Assembly: GCA_011947345.1 (NCBI GenBank) | Contig: JAAVTG010000528.1 | Span: forward strand, 558,001-622,000 | DNA: 64,000 nt | Origin: Phytophthora quininea | Taxonomy: Eukaryota > Oomycota > Peronosporomycetes > Peronosporales > Peronosporaceae | Reading direction: 5' to 3' | Shown: positions 1 to 10,819 of the stretch, piece by piece | Layout of the letters: each line of letters starts with the position of its first letter | Position numbering within the stretch: the first letter of the stretch is position 1 | Made by a program: the position numbers and the translations under genes | Notes under the pieces: generated by a model | Seen by the model: only the letters and a program-made list of their open reading frames with translations | Database searches by the model: none | What the model was told of the DNA's origin: nothing

Positions 1-1740
1 TCGGCGGCGAATACGTTGACGGGTGGCGCCACATCGAGTACACCGACACCAACGACACAGACACCGACACCGACGACACAAACTCCAGCACCGACGACTC
101 AAACTCCGTCACCGACGACGAGGACACCAACACCAACGACGAGGACTCCAACACCAACGACTAGAACGCCCAGCTCGGCGACAACAGCACCGGTTGCAAC
201 GACTGCAGCACCGGTATCGACTCCCACAGCAACTTCATCGGTTGCGACGACGACGACGTCAAGTCCTTCAGTAACTACAACGACGACGAACGCAGCGGCA
301 GATGTCGCTTCTACATCGGCACCTGTAGTCACCGATACCGGTAGTTCCGACGCAGCTTCTGCTTCCGCTTCGGCCACTCCAGCCCCAGCTTCTGCTTCGG
401 CGACAGCTAATGCGTCGACGACAGTGATTATTCAAGACAGCTCCAACAACTTCGACAATGGGTCTAGCATTGCTGTGGTTCAAGACACCAATCACGACGG
501 AGGTTTAAGCACGGGTGCCATCATCGGTATCGTTGCAGGCTCTCTCGTGGCGTTGATCCTCGTTGCAGGATTGATTTTCTGGCTGTATCGCCGTAGAAAG
601 CATGCCAGGACGTCTAGGGCTCCGTCGTTTGGTGACTCCTACGTGCCACCGCCGATGAGTCTTCCGACGGCGCAACCGATAGCGTTGGATAGTCTGCCGT
701 CGTCCAACGTCATGGTCCACAACCTGCACAGCGGCTTTGACCGAACGATGCAGCTCGACAGCACGGCGAACCTGGACTCGACACTGCGTCTCGACAGCAG
801 TACGGTGTCTGTGGCCAAATCGACAAAGTCGAAATCAAGCTCAAACTTGTGGGAAGACGACGCCATTGTAGCTGCACGCATCCCTCTGGACAAGGTCACC
901 AGGGAGGAATTGATCAGCTCTGGCGGTCACGGTGAGGTATACCGAGGCACCTATCGCTGCGAGGCCGTCGCCATCAAAGTCCTTCTGCCTGACAAGCGAA
1001 AAGATATTAAGCAGATCAATATTTTCCTGTCCGAGATCAAGTTGATGGCGAGTGTTGAGCACCCTCGAATCGTCCAGTTCATCGGTGTTGCGTGGGACGC
1101 ACTGACGGATCTCAGTGCCGTGTCCGAGTTCATGAAAGGTGGCGATTTGTTCTCGCTACTCCGTCGATTCGATCGAGTCGAGCACCGTCCTCAAGGCTTC
1201 GACAGTGACAAAGCGAGAATTGCTCTGCATGTTGCGCAAGCTCTGACGTATCTGCACTCGCTCGACCCGATCATCCTACACCGCGACTTGAAATCGATGA
1301 ACATTTTGTTGTCGACGGATTGGGACGCAAAGATCACCGACTTTGGCGTCTCCCGAAAGTGGACGGTGGACACGATGACGATGGGCGTGGGCACACGACG
1401 CTGGATGGCGCCTGAGGTAATGCTTGGCAAGCACTACAACACGAGTGCGGACATCTTTTCCTTTGGAATTGTACTGTCGGAATTGGACTCACACCAACCG
1501 CCGTACGCCGATGCCCTCGCCAGAATGACGTCGTCAGGCAGACACGTGTCAGAAGGTATGTTGATGGAGATGGTGGCGCGAGGAAGAATGCAGGTCGAGT
1601 TCTCGCGCAATGCTCCTCAAGCTCTGGTCGAGTTGGGTCGAGCTTGTGTGGACTTGGACCCACGGTCTCGCCCCACTGCCAACGAGGTGTGCTACCAGCT
1701 GCAGCGAATTCTGCGCAGCTACCAACAGTACACGCTCTAG
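1..1740 (+). CDS. Receptor-like TKL protein kinase (5' end outside window)
   Basis: The reading frame is open to the left edge, so the N-terminus (and any signal peptide) is missing. The first ~160 visible residues are a Thr/Pro/Ser-rich stalk with short repeats such as PTPTTQTPTPTTQTP. A hydrophobic helix follows (GAIIGIVAGSLVALILVAGL, then FWLYRRRK), whose basic stop-transfer end puts the C-terminus in the cytosol. The kinase domain has a Gly-rich loop (SSGGHGEVYRG), VAIK lysine, HRDLKSMNILL catalytic loop, DFGVSRK and GTRRWMAPEV, so it should be active. The sequence style fits the tyrosine-kinase-like (TKL) group that is expanded in oomycetes. The ligand and pathway are unknown. No intron or frame break is seen in the visible part. 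Confidence 0.9.
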   Translation, partial: SAANTLTGGATSSTPTPTTQTPTPTTQTPAPTTQTPSPTTRTPTPTTRTPTPTTRTPSSATTAPVATTAAPVSTPTATSSVATTTTSSPSVTTTTTNAAADVASTSAPVVTDTGSSDAASASASATPAPASASATANASTTVIIQDSSNNFDNGSSIAVVQDTNHDGGLSTGAIIGIVAGSLVALILVAGLIFWLYRRRKHARTSRAPSFGDSYVPPPMSLPTAQPIALDSLPSSNVMVHNLHSGFDRTMQLDSTANLDSTLRLDSSTVSVAKSTKSKSSSNLWEDDAIVAARIPLDKVTREELISSGGHGEVYRGTYRCEAVAIKVLLPDKRKDIKQINIFLSEIKLMASVEHPRIVQFIGVAWDALTDLSAVSEFMKGGDLFSLLRRFDRVEHRPQGFDSDKARIALHVAQALTYLHSLDPIILHRDLKSMNILLSTDWDAKITDFGVSRKWTVDTMTMGVGTRRWMAPEVMLGKHYNTSADIFSFGIVLSELDSHQPPYADALARMTSSGRHVSEGMLMEMVARGRMQVEFSRNAPQALVELGRACVDLDPRSRPTANEVCYQLQRILRSYQQYTL

Positions 1741-1867
1741 TATCGTACCTACCAGGACAATTGAAGAACGCAGAACTAAGAAATGAAATTGTGTTCTTCC
1801 CAATTCTCAAACAGTTTTGTTGAATAACTTTTCAGATACGACTCCTCAGGATACCACAAACTTCTTC

Positions 1868-2920
1868 ATGGATGAAGCAGACATTCGCGCTGATGCGCAA
1901 CAGCTGGAAGAGCTTCTTGACGAGTTCTACTCCTTCACCTACGAGAAAGCGGTGCTAGTTGGTCCAGCAGGAACGAGTCCTAGGTCCAAGAGTCCACGAA
2001 AAGGCAGGACGGAGAGCGGTGGATCGCCAACGCGAGCTGCGTCTCCGACACACGAAATTGTTGGAACGTACAGAAAGCAGTTTGTAGGCGGCCCGTCAGT
2101 GGCAAATGTTCCTGGATCTACAGCAAGTTCTGCATTGCCAACATCAGCTCTGACACGAGAAGTGATCGATGCACTATTGCCACCAAAGTAGGATAGCAAA
2201 AGCAGCATGATTGTGTCAAATTAACTTTGTTACCGATAAATTATGTTAGAACCTGGCAGGATGAACAAGGAAAATGGCAGCGTGTCGTGAGTATGCAGCC
2301 CGCGAGCCGAGCAGATACCCTGCGACTGCAACAAGACTTTGATCAACTTTTAGAGATCTACCAGGCTCGAGTGCATGCCATTTGTCCTGTGAGAGAGAAA
2401 TTCTTCCTGCAAGTCTTTGGTAAGAGTGCGTTAGTTCTGACATACCTACGTACTAAGCGGTGGTGTTCTGTATGAGGATAGAAGAAATGATTCGACAAGC
2501 AGCTTGTGAGTGTCCTGAGCGAGGATTGATGTTGCTTCGAGTGCGCGATGAGTTGCGCTTGACGGTTGAGGCGTATCAAACGCTGTATCACAACAGCATC
2601 GCCTACGGCAGGCAGAAGGCTGTTCAAGCTGAAGCTGGCATCGGTGAACTTGAAGAGGAAATTGTCCGCCTCAAGGCAGATCGAGATATGCGTTCCTCCA
2701 AGAAAAATGAACTGACACAAAAACTGCTGGTAGGCGATGTTGAGATTTCTTGTACTTGCCTTAGTTTTCAGTTTTTCGCTTTACTCTGTAGTGGCTGGAG
2801 GAACAGAACAATGAAGAAGACAAGAAACGGCAGCTTCGTCACGCCCACACGGTGCGATTCCTCAAGACACAGCGCCAAGAGCTAGAAATCTTCCACCATG
2901 AGATGACCCAAGACAAATAA
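1868..2920 (+). CDS. DNALI1: Axonemal inner-arm dynein light chain p28 (DNALI1-like)
   Basis: Four exons join cleanly: 1868-2187, 2250-2419, 2482-2729 and 2792-2920, giving 288 residues. All three introns are 62 bp with GT..AG ends. The spliced protein carries the p28 landmarks in order: ALLPPKTWQDEQGKWQRVVS, then ICPVREKFFLQVFEEMIRQ across the second junction, ERGLMLLRVRDELRLTVEAYQTLY as the central helix, and a C-terminal coiled coil ending RFLKTQRQELEIF. p28 binds single-headed inner dynein arms in motile flagella, so this gene implies flagellated zoospores. The start is the first in-frame ATG, before DEADIRADAQQLEELL. A Ser/Pro-rich stretch with SPRKGR lies near residues 40-75. No frame break is present, unlike many neighbours. 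Confidence 0.9.
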
Positions 2921-2999
2921 AATTGTGGATTTTCAGCCATCAAAAGTTCCTTTATCTCCATTTTTCTCCTTGCTAGGAACAACGATGTCAAGAAAACGC

Positions 3000-3694
3000 A
3001 TGCAGACAATTGCGGCGATCAACCACGCGGTCTCGAGACTCGATTGGAACGCTATGGAGGCTAAGCTTGCCAGAAGACGTCGGAGGATTTGAGTTCGCGC
3101 TGTGCACGGTGACACCGGAAGAGTTCGAGCATTTTGTGCGGACTGAGAACCAGTTGATAAAATCGCGAGAGATGAAGTGTTATGACGGAATAATCTTCGT
3201 CGTGGATCCGTCGACGCCACTGCAGCAATCTACTGTCGTTACTTTGTGAAATCGGAGGTGGAAGCAGGGATATTCTCTGATTTTCGGGCACACGAGGAGT
3301 TGAAGACCCGCAGTTGTTGCAGCCAGACTCCAGCTTTGGTGGACAGGGATGGGATGTGCCTCGTACACTGGTGATCGAAGTTTGGGTGGCGCGTGGGTGG
3401 CCAAAACTTGACCGCAAGGCTGAGCAGTGGCGAAAATATCCGGGTCTGCCGTACACCTTCTGTGTGAAGCTGTCGAACGACTGCAAAACCCGCCAATATC
3501 GGCTCCATTCGGTGGTGAACGGCGAGTTAGACAGTTCTCTTGCTCCGATCGTCGACATCGTGGATCCGGCGACAGTCGAGTGTGATATCCACAAAATTTT
3601 GGGCCTTCCTGAAGATGCCGACCTGCCGGCTGAGTATCCATACCAGACACTGACAATTGATCTGTTTAAGATTGTGAAGAGGGTCGCGGAGTAA
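3000..3694 (+). pseudogene. Decayed copy A of a dispersed family with an Uma2-like signature
   Basis: The copy begins MQTIAAINHAVSRLDWNAME, shifts frame near 3060-3070 into a segment ending at a stop at 3247-3249, and resumes at 3314-3694. The C-terminal part reads RTLVIEVWVARGWPKLDRKA, then a CVKLS strand, SVVNGEL, and a conserved tail with PIVDIVDP and LGLP. Related pieces lie at 5595-6316 (+), 12801-13491 (-) and 11565-11645 (+). The spacing EV-x(9)-D-x-K-x(3)-W resembles the C-terminal half of Uma2/DUF820 PD-(D/E)XK-like proteins; that is an inference from motif spacing only. With at least two frame breaks the copy is probably dead, though assembly errors may add to the damage. Confidence 0.6.
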
Positions 3695-3858
3695 AGGGGT
3701 GATAGCTTCATCGAAGGCATTGCATAGCATTGTGCGCTGATAATCATGATACTGGTAAGCAAAATAGTTTTGCTTGGTAGTGGAAGTTCGAAGAGAGTGG
3801 CTAGCAAAACTCGAAGTACTAGCCGCCGTCTTTCATCGCGGACAAGTTAGCTGGGATT

Positions 3859-4781
3859 CTACAGCAAGCGCTTGCGCAGTTGCTCCAGGAACACGAAGGT
3901 CAGCAGTGTCTGCGGACCTAGCCGCATGTATGCTGGTAGCCAGCCCTTGTACAATCCACGCAGTCCTTCATGCTTGACCACCTTCACAAACAATCGGTCG
4001 CGCTCTTGTACTCGTTGTGATGCATGTTCATCAATCTCGTCTTGACCACATCCGCCGGTGCACAGGCCGTCGTCGCGACCAGTCCAGCGACCATACTCGC
4101 CAAAATGTGGGTCTGCAGATTGTCGTGCATGGGTACCACTGTGTTCTCTAGAATGGTCGACTTGGCCAAGTCGTAGGCGGCGATCTGGCCCGTCGTCAGC
4201 AGCATCGCTCGGATCATATTGGGCCTCACTCCTCTCAGCAGCGCAGCCACTCCTTCCTCGTTCTTGACTCGGATCAGCCCGTCTACTGCGTGTTTGTAGT
4301 TGCGTCTCTTGTCGACGGGCAGTTTGCTGTCCGCCTGCATGCGGATGTTCACGATGTCTGCAGGGTTGCCAAAGGCTCCTCCGATGACTCCACCGGTCAT
4401 ACCCAGCAGTACATTGTGTCCTGTAGAGATAGGTTGACCGTCGTTCTTGCGGATGGCTTCGTCTTTGAGGTAGTGGTAGACAGCGAAGCGCATGGTGGAG
4501 TAGGTTCCTTCCCTCATGGCTCCTCCAGAGATGCCTTGGTAGAGGCCACTGAGTCCCTGCTGCTTGATGATGCGACGAACGGCAGTGACCAGACTCAGAT
4601 TCTCCTTCTTGGACGTCTGCAGGTGGATCTTGAGCAAGTCGAACGGGTGCGTGAAGAAGACGGCACCAACAGCCGAGATACCGCCGAACGTGTAGCTGGC
4701 CAAGGGAGGACGCGGTTTGATGTTGCTGGAGGTGGCAGGCTTGGCCTGGATCTCCACTGGGAGCTTGGCTGCAGAGATCAT
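3859..4781 (-). CDS. DIC1: Mitochondrial dicarboxylate carrier (SLC25, DIC type)
   Basis: The protein has three mitochondrial carrier repeats, each with its signature: HPFDLLKIHLQ, GNPADIVNIRMQ and CAPADVVKTRLMN. The middle segment (GVIGGAFGNPADIVNIRMQA, then KRRNYKHAVDGL) and the ending GLYKGWLPAYMRLGPQTLLT are typical of the dicarboxylate carrier branch, which exchanges malate or succinate for phosphate across the inner membrane. I start at the ATG at 4779-4781 (MISAAKLPVEIQ); the frame extends to 5048, and a longer form beginning MMMRVKRFSS would add a presequence, unusual for carriers. The frame breaks at about 3986-3992, where one base appears missing next to a run of three T on the coding strand. 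Beyond it the last transmembrane helix continues in a second frame to the stop at 3859-3861. Confidence 0.85.
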
Positions 4782-5594
4782 GGCGACGGCTGGCGGTTGC
4801 GATAGCTCGACTGGTTGAATTCTGAACTGACGTACGTTTTCCGAGGGTAGCGGAGACCGAGTCTGTGATTGGTAGAAAGCAAGGTTTTTGAGCGGGGGAT
4901 TGGACAAAATCGAGGAAAATCGTTTGACACGCATCATCATGTGATGGGACGGACACGGAGCGGTTTGACGAAGCAGAATCGGTGTCGACAATGACAATGC
5001 GAGCGCAAACGTACTAGCCCCGTCGATAAAGCCCCGCAGGTTCGTCAACAGCAGTCAGACATTGTCGTACCTAGAACTCTACGCCGATTAAGAAAAGCAT
5101 CATCGCAATCTGTCGTGAGCTTTCCGTCCAAGTGGGAACATATCGTTGACAGCAGACTAAATGTCGACATCGTTGTTTGGTACACCCGCGAGTTTTGCGG
5201 ATTGTCATAGGGTGGTCCCTCATTCCGGAGGAGGTCGGTTGCAACAGCTTCCATCATGATTGGTATCCGCAGCAAAAACTCTTGAGCCAACCAGTTTGAT
5301 CGTACTTTTCTTACAAATAATTGCTGGCCTCGCAGTGAAGGATATCCTCTCCTGCAGAGACAGCTCGCTCTGTATCGGTGTGAAGCATGTACGTGTAGAT
5401 CATGTTGTAGTTGGCGAGTCGTACATCACTGACATGATCCCCATCGCGGCCGACGGGATGATGCGCCAAGTACTCCAGCCCCCACATCTTCATAAAAGTT
5501 GTTGCTGCAGAATCCCGAAGACCTCAAGACAGCAAAGTTGTTATGTGTAAGAAGATATTTTGCTGACACAATTTTTTTTGTCGTCTACTTCTGA
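4782..5594. other. Intergenic stretch, no gene seen
   Basis: About 0.8 kb between the carrier start and the next decayed family copy. It contains only short open frames without recognisable motifs. The first part probably holds the carrier promoter and 5' UTR. I see no repeats or RNA gene. Confidence 0.5.
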
Positions 5595-6316
5595 ATGCAA
5601 GCAGCGACCACGATCAACCGCGACTGGAAGGCGTTGAAAAAGTTGTTTGTCTTGACCGACAGCAACGTCGACGTCGAGATCTGCCTGGCGACGTACCAAG
5701 AGTGGGAATATTATCTGCGCTCTCTGGCGCAGCAAGCGATGAAATCGCGGGCCCTGGAATGGCAACACGGCAAGATTTACAAGATTCTCTGTACGCTACC
5801 CTTGCTGGTGCCGTCAGTGGCACTCTGTGGGATGCCGAAGGTTGGCAAAACAAAGAGAAACTCCATAGTGTCAGGGGTTCATAATATGCGGAAGGTCAAG
5901 ATGCTAACGGCAACGACCTGCCACTCTTGCAAGCCAGTGTTAACGTCGGTCCTCGCTACCAAGGTGTCGTCCCGCCTCCTGGAATGGAACGCGGCGACTA
6001 TCACACGATGAAAGTGGAGGTTGGAGTGGCTCGAGGTTGGTCCAAGCTGGATCGCAAGGCCGAAAAGTGGCGTCGCTTTCTGTGTCAAGTACATTTTGTG
6101 TGTCAAAGTCTCCCCAGACAAGAAGACGCGCCAGTATCGTCTCGATTCGGTGGTGAACGACGAGTTCGAGACCCGATTGTTGACATCGTGGACCCAACCA
6201 AGCTGGAACTCGACTCGCGACGCCTTCTCGGCCTACCAGTCAATGCCGAAGTTCCTGGTGAATTTCCCGATCCAACTTTCACCATCGACTTGGTGGACCG
6301 AGTCTTGAAGTACTAG
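5595..6316 (+). pseudogene. Decayed copy B of the Uma2-like-signature family
   Basis: This is the best preserved copy of the family. It begins MQAATTINRDWKALKKLFVL, then EICLATYQEWEYYLRSLAQQ and a GKIYKI strand. The frame changes near 5790, 5880 and 6080-6090, moving through GTLWDAEGWQNKEKLHS, DANGNDLPLLQASVN and GDYHTMKVEVGVARGWSKLD. It ends with PIVDIVDPTKLELDSRRLLG, DPTFTIDLVDRVLKY and a stop. Piecing the frames together gives roughly 240 residues. The core EVGVARGWSKLDRKAEKW has the EV...D-x-K...W spacing of Uma2/DUF820 nuclease-fold proteins; this is an inference, no function is known. Whether the breaks are genuine decay or base-call errors cannot be told from one copy, but all copies in the window are broken. 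Confidence 0.6.
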
Positions 6317-6420
6317 TAACAAACTGAGTATCTTGACGCTTTATTGCAGTCAATCAATCTAACAGCTTTGATGCAGCATACGTCGTAAGAAAGTCTTCTC
6401 GTGTATTGACCGGAACACTC

Positions 6421-7549
6421 CTAGTTGTCGGCCAGGAACGGTTGGTCAGTGTATCCCGTCTCGCCTGGCAAGTAGAACGTCTCGGGGTGTACGGGTTCAA
6501 AGGCGCGTCGATCTGCAGACGCTTGACAAGGTCGGGATTCGAGATAAAGTAGCGACCGAAAGCCACCATGTCTGCATCGCCGTCCTCGACAGCCTTGACT
6601 GCCGACTCGCGGTCGTAGCCCGAAGCCGTCAGTAGAACGCCCTTGTAGATATTTCGGAACGTACGCGTCATGGATCCGTCCGTGGGAGCAGTTGGGTTCT
6701 CATGCAGTGCGAACGCGCGGGGCTCAATCAAATGCACGTAGGCCAAGTTGTAGTCGTTGAGCTTCTCCAGCACGTAGCCGTAAGTGCCAACCGGGTCCGA
6801 CTCAAACTGTCCGAAGCTCTTACCGTATGGCGACAACCGAATACCCACGCGACTTGAGTCGACCACCTCCAGAATCGCGTCCAGCGCTTCGAACAAGAAG
6901 CGAGCGCGGTTCTCCACCGATCCGCCGTATTTGTCAGTGCGATCGTTGATACCGTCCTGTAGGAACTGCTCGATGAGGTATCCGTTGGCGCAGTGGAACT
7001 CGACGCCGTCGAAACCTGCGGCCAGCGAATTCTCAGCAGCCTTTTGTAGTCCTGCACGATGAGCGGAATCTCCTCCGTCTCCAGTGCGCGTGGCGGCACG
7101 TGCGACTTGCGGCCCTCACGAGTAGGAACCCGGCCGGTCGACACGTCCATCATGGCACTGGACGACACTGGCAGCTCTCCGTTCGGCTGGTTGAGCGGGT
7201 GGCTGATACGACCCGTGTGCCATAGCTGCAGGAACATGTTGCCTTCCTTGGCCTTCACCGTGTCGGTCACGCGCTTCCACCCGTCGATCTGCTCCCGCGT
7301 GAAGATGCCGGGCGTTCCCAAATACCCGCGCGCACTGGGACTGATGTTGGTGGCCTCTGCGATGATGAGACCGCCCTTGGTGGCACGCTGTCCGTAGTAC
7401 TTGGCCGTGATCTCCGGCGGCACACCTTCCTCACCATGTTTGAGACGAGTCAGCGGTGCCATCACCACGCGGTGCTTAAGCGTGAGCTGGTTGAGTTTGC
7501 CGCCGAGCGTGACGGGGGTGAAGAGCTTGGGGATGGTCATGGTGGCCAT
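6421..7549 (-). CDS. Old yellow enzyme family NAD(P)H:flavin oxidoreductase
   Basis: This is an FMN-dependent TIM-barrel ene-reductase. Visible landmarks are RVVMAPLTRLKHGEEG near the start, GGLIIAEATNISPSARGYLG, MFLQLWHTGRISHP and, in the second frame, EFHCANGYLIEQFLQDGIND with the substrate-binding His-x-x-Asn pair, followed by RTDKYGGSVENRARF. Family members reduce alpha,beta-unsaturated carbonyls; plant and fungal relatives act on oxylipins or xenobiotics, and the true substrate is unknown. Two single-base deletions break the frame: about 7042-7045 (a run of A on the coding strand) and about 6499-6502 (CC/TTT run). The restored tail carries the family's ETFYLPGETGYTDQP segment and stops at 6421-6423. 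I start at ATG 7549 (MATMTIPKLF). Confidence 0.88.
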
Positions 7550-7944
7550 CGTTGGTCGAGTGCTTGCGATCTGCGGGGCGAATTCGATTGTGGGCGCGGG
7601 GACTTGTGGTGGTTATCATAGCACTGGGACCGGTATAACGCTGTCCTATGCTGACGGCGTCGGTGCTTGGGGATCTGTAAGCGCGGATGTTGACGGCAAC
7701 GGAAGTTGACTCTAACAGAGCTGCTGACGTGTTGCCCTGTCCAACATGATACCAGGTGCCCCAAGAACGTGGCGCATGTGGCATCTTCGACGGTTGCAAC
7801 GGACAGCGACTTACTTCAGTTCCCAGCAGCTAATTTGGCCACGGGTCCGGCCAACCACCTCGCTGCAATTAGAGCCAACACGACACCGCAGCAACCGCAT
7901 TCTCGATTCTGCTGGCGAGCTTCATCCTCATCGATCCACCGACC
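7550..7944. promoter_or_regulatory. Divergent intergenic region
   Basis: About 395 bp between the divergent starts of the oxidoreductase (minus) and the small membrane protein (plus). It must hold both promoters. I do not see a convincing TATA box, initiator or repeat. Confidence 0.4.
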
Positions 7945-8433
7945 ATGGGCAAGGGACTCAATGCAAGCGCTTATCGCGATATGGACGAGGAGTACTTCAC
8001 GTCGTTGGAAGACGCCGACTACAAGAGTTACGAGTCACCGACGAAGTCGACATCGCTGTCTGAGTCCACGATCCTGCAGCGGCATTGGTCTCAGCGTCGA
8101 GCGTTACGCTCGAAGATCGTCGTCGGTGTGAGTTGCTTAGTACTCGTAGCGGTCGGAGCAACTGCACTATACTCGACAACCAACGCCACAATTGATGCTC
8201 TCACAATGAGCGGACCGTCGGCAATGCTCCGTGGCAGATCGCACACTTCGTTCTCTGGCCCTGCCAAACCATCCAAAGTGTTCGGAGGTGACGCGTTCCC
8301 CGATCTCGATGCAGTTTCTGGCGATGTCAAGCACAAAGCAAAAGAGACCGACATTGCTCCAGATGATCTGCTTCTAGATGAAGAAGATGCCTACGACTAC
8401 AGGAAAATCGATGAGGAGAAAGCTCATGTCTAG
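7945..8433 (+). CDS. Small single-pass membrane protein, unknown function
   Basis: An intact 162-residue frame. The ATG sits in a good context (ACCATGGGC). An acidic, Tyr-rich N-terminus (MDEEYFTSLEDADYKSYES) precedes basic residues and one hydrophobic helix (IVVGVSCLVLVAVGATALY, residues ~58-76). A polar C-terminal half follows, ending in a strongly acidic stretch (DDLLLDEEDAYDY). The layout suggests a type II or signal-anchored protein. No family is recognised. It is divergent from the oxidoreductase and convergent with the ankyrin gene, whose stop lies 78 bp downstream. Clean frame, start context and clear topology argue for a real gene. Confidence 0.6.
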   Translation: MGKGLNASAYRDMDEEYFTSLEDADYKSYESPTKSTSLSESTILQRHWSQRRALRSKIVVGVSCLVLVAVGATALYSTTNATIDALTMSGPSAMLRGRSHTSFSGPAKPSKVFGGDAFPDLDAVSGDVKHKAKETDIAPDDLLLDEEDAYDYRKIDEEKAHV

Positions 8434-8510
8434 ACGCAAAATCGCCATAACATACATATCTATGAAAGCAAAATTCTCGAACAAAACAGCGTCGTACCTC
8501 CTTCTGCCGT

Positions 8511-10730
8511 CTATGAACGCACTTCGTCCAGTGTGAACACCTCGTGATAATCACTTGGAATCTCAAAAAGTGACGGATCCAGCTCTGCATGCAGTGTGAT
8601 CTTCTGAAACGTGTACGCGACACGAACTGTAAACATCATCGGGAGCTCGAACTTGACTGGGAATCCTGGCGGGAGTTTCTGCCATGGTACACGACCACAT
8701 TGATGATATTAGCTTCGCATAATCACTTTCAAGAAGGTAGGGAAATGCGTAGACACCTACCATTTGGAAGAATTCCTCCAGATTTTTCACGTGTTCGCCT
8801 GTTGTGGAGATAAAATTGATGACTGGAAGAAAATCCTTCAGTTGAAACGGGAAACTTTCCGTCATGACGACCTTGGCCTCAAAATCCTTGCAAACACGGC
8901 GTGTTGGTGGGAGAAGTGTCAAGCTCCGGAAAGTATTTTTCATCCCGTTCCCAAGGTCGTTGTTACCGGGATTCGAAGAAGGCACTGCAGTTGCTGATTG
9001 CTGCAGCTGTTGCCTGTCTTCAAATCGTTTGAAAAACGATGATTTTTCTTGGCGTCACTGCACTCGCTCTCTCCGTTTGCCGATGGTAAAGGAGTTTTCG
9101 CCAACTTAAAGTAGTCTGTAAATGCTGTCGTGGTGGTGGTTGGATTGGGCAAGTGGTCCAACAAGCGGAACACCTCGCACTTTTGTTCGTCCGTAAGTCT
9201 GGAGGCATGAGGTGTGTCCTTTTCCTTGGACTGCGTCTCGATTGGGAGAGTCGTAGAAACAAGTCCGTTCTCATTCGAAGCAGAACCGTTGGGGGCTGTA
9301 GTCAGTGCAAAATCCCCCACTGCTGAGCGAATATGAACGACTTTGTACGTTATCTTGATGCCGCTGCGGTCGATCATAAATCGCTTTTGAGTGTTCGTCC
9401 ACGTTAGCACAAAGCTGCCGTTGTGCTCGACATCGAACGAGCCTGCAATTGTCATGTTCTTGACACCGTCAGTTCGGCAAACTGGCTGTTGCTGATCTTC
9501 GTGGTAATAGGTCGCTACGAAGCAAAAGTCGCTGCTTTTCGACGTGAACTCCCATCGAAGCGTGTCGCCCGCAACGACATCCATGTGCATCTCCACTTTT
9601 CGACCCTTTTCTAATCGCAATGTTTGCACAGCACTGTCACCAGTACTGTCGCTATTGCTCGAGGAACTGTTCTTGTGCTTGCGTTTCTTATCTTTCGACT
9701 TGGACGTTGACGACTGGAGGTGGTCGACAAACTGCTGCACTTCATCGAACGGGTCTTTGTCAGTCGGTAGCTGTTTTAATTTCCGATCCGGGTTCACTAC
9801 TGGCCGAAACTGCGCCTCCATCGAGAAATTCTGCATCTTGTACGTTGTTCCAGGCCACGGACATTTGCGCTGTTTGCTTCGACTCTTCTTCCCTTCAACT
9901 TCAACGATTCTGCTTTCGTCTCTCTTACCTTCTGCCTTGACGTTTTTGTGTTTTATAAACTCCAATTTGGTTGCGTCCATACTGGACGTCGACATGGCTG
10001 TCGTCAATGACACATGCATGGCCAAGTCCATATTCCCCACTGACGAGTTGTGCATTGCTTCCAACACATCGTAGAAAGCTTTAGTATTGTGGTCCATCAC
10101 CACTGCATGCCCCGCTCGCTCTCCTCCATGCCGTCCCAGAAAGACATGACTCATAGGCCCCTTCTTCCACTTGACGCCGTCCAGACCTTTGAGCGCCGAG
10201 TCGATGCGCAGCTGCGAGCCTCGTTTCCAGACTTTGATGGTGTCCGACGGCAAGACACTGGACACGATGGGCACCCACGACTGGGCCTCAATGAAGATCT
10301 CCGCCTCGAAATCTGGCAGTCTCTCTAGGGCTTGAATAAAAGTTTCCTGAGCAGATTCCAGCGACTTGATCACCTGCTTCTCCCCTCGCAAGTACACGTG
10401 AGCCAGTAAGAACTCGTCGTCACACAGAGCGGCGTCATGTGCGCAGCTCCAGCCGTCCAGATTGCGAGATGCAACGCTGGAGTCTCTGTCTAGCAACAAC
10501 TTGACAATGGCCCGTTGAGTCGGTTGGATGATGCGGAGCGCCAAGTGCAGCGCAGAGTTCCCGCGACAGTCTTTGGCCTCCAGCAGCTGCTTGAGTGCGT
10601 CCGCCTTCTCTGAATCGCGTTCTTCTTCGCCCAAGGGGCAGACGGCGTCGAGGATCGAGCGTACGCGGTCCGCGTCACCCTCCCAGACAGCCACGTGCAG
10701 CGGCGGCGGCGCATCGATATCGGAGCCCAT
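8511..10730 (-). CDS. ANKRD13-like ankyrin / GPCR-chaperone domain protein
   Basis: Two or three ankyrin repeats open the protein (PPLHVAVWEGDADRVRSILD, then CRGNSALHLALRI and DGWSCAHDAA). A GPCR-chaperone-type domain follows (TIKVWKRGSQLRIDSALKGL, then the GAQFRPVVNPDRK-like region). The 3' exon supplies the classic end KLPPGFPVKFELPMMFTVRV and stops at 8511-8513. In animals, ANKRD13 proteins are peripheral endosomal or ER proteins acting in membrane-cargo sorting. An 82-bp intron spans 8679-8760. One base is missing at about 9042-9050, beside a run of five A on the coding strand; restoring it joins the long frame to the one containing FEAKVVMTESFPFQLKDFLP. A Lys/Ser-rich insert (KSKDKKRKHKNSSSSNSDS) and a beta-sandwich-like stretch lie in the middle, the latter resembling a GOLD-type fold (inference). 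Confidence 0.8.
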
Positions 10731-10819
10731 GACGTACTTAGTACGGTTTTTGAATGCACACTCTTTTAGGTTGACCTTTTACACAGAAAATGGGATGGCG
10801 AGATGGTGTTGCCGCTCAC

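Noticed and set aside
5045..5290. Minus-strand 81-codon open frame upstream of the carrier
   Set aside because: No motif, poor composition, and it overlaps the likely carrier promoter.
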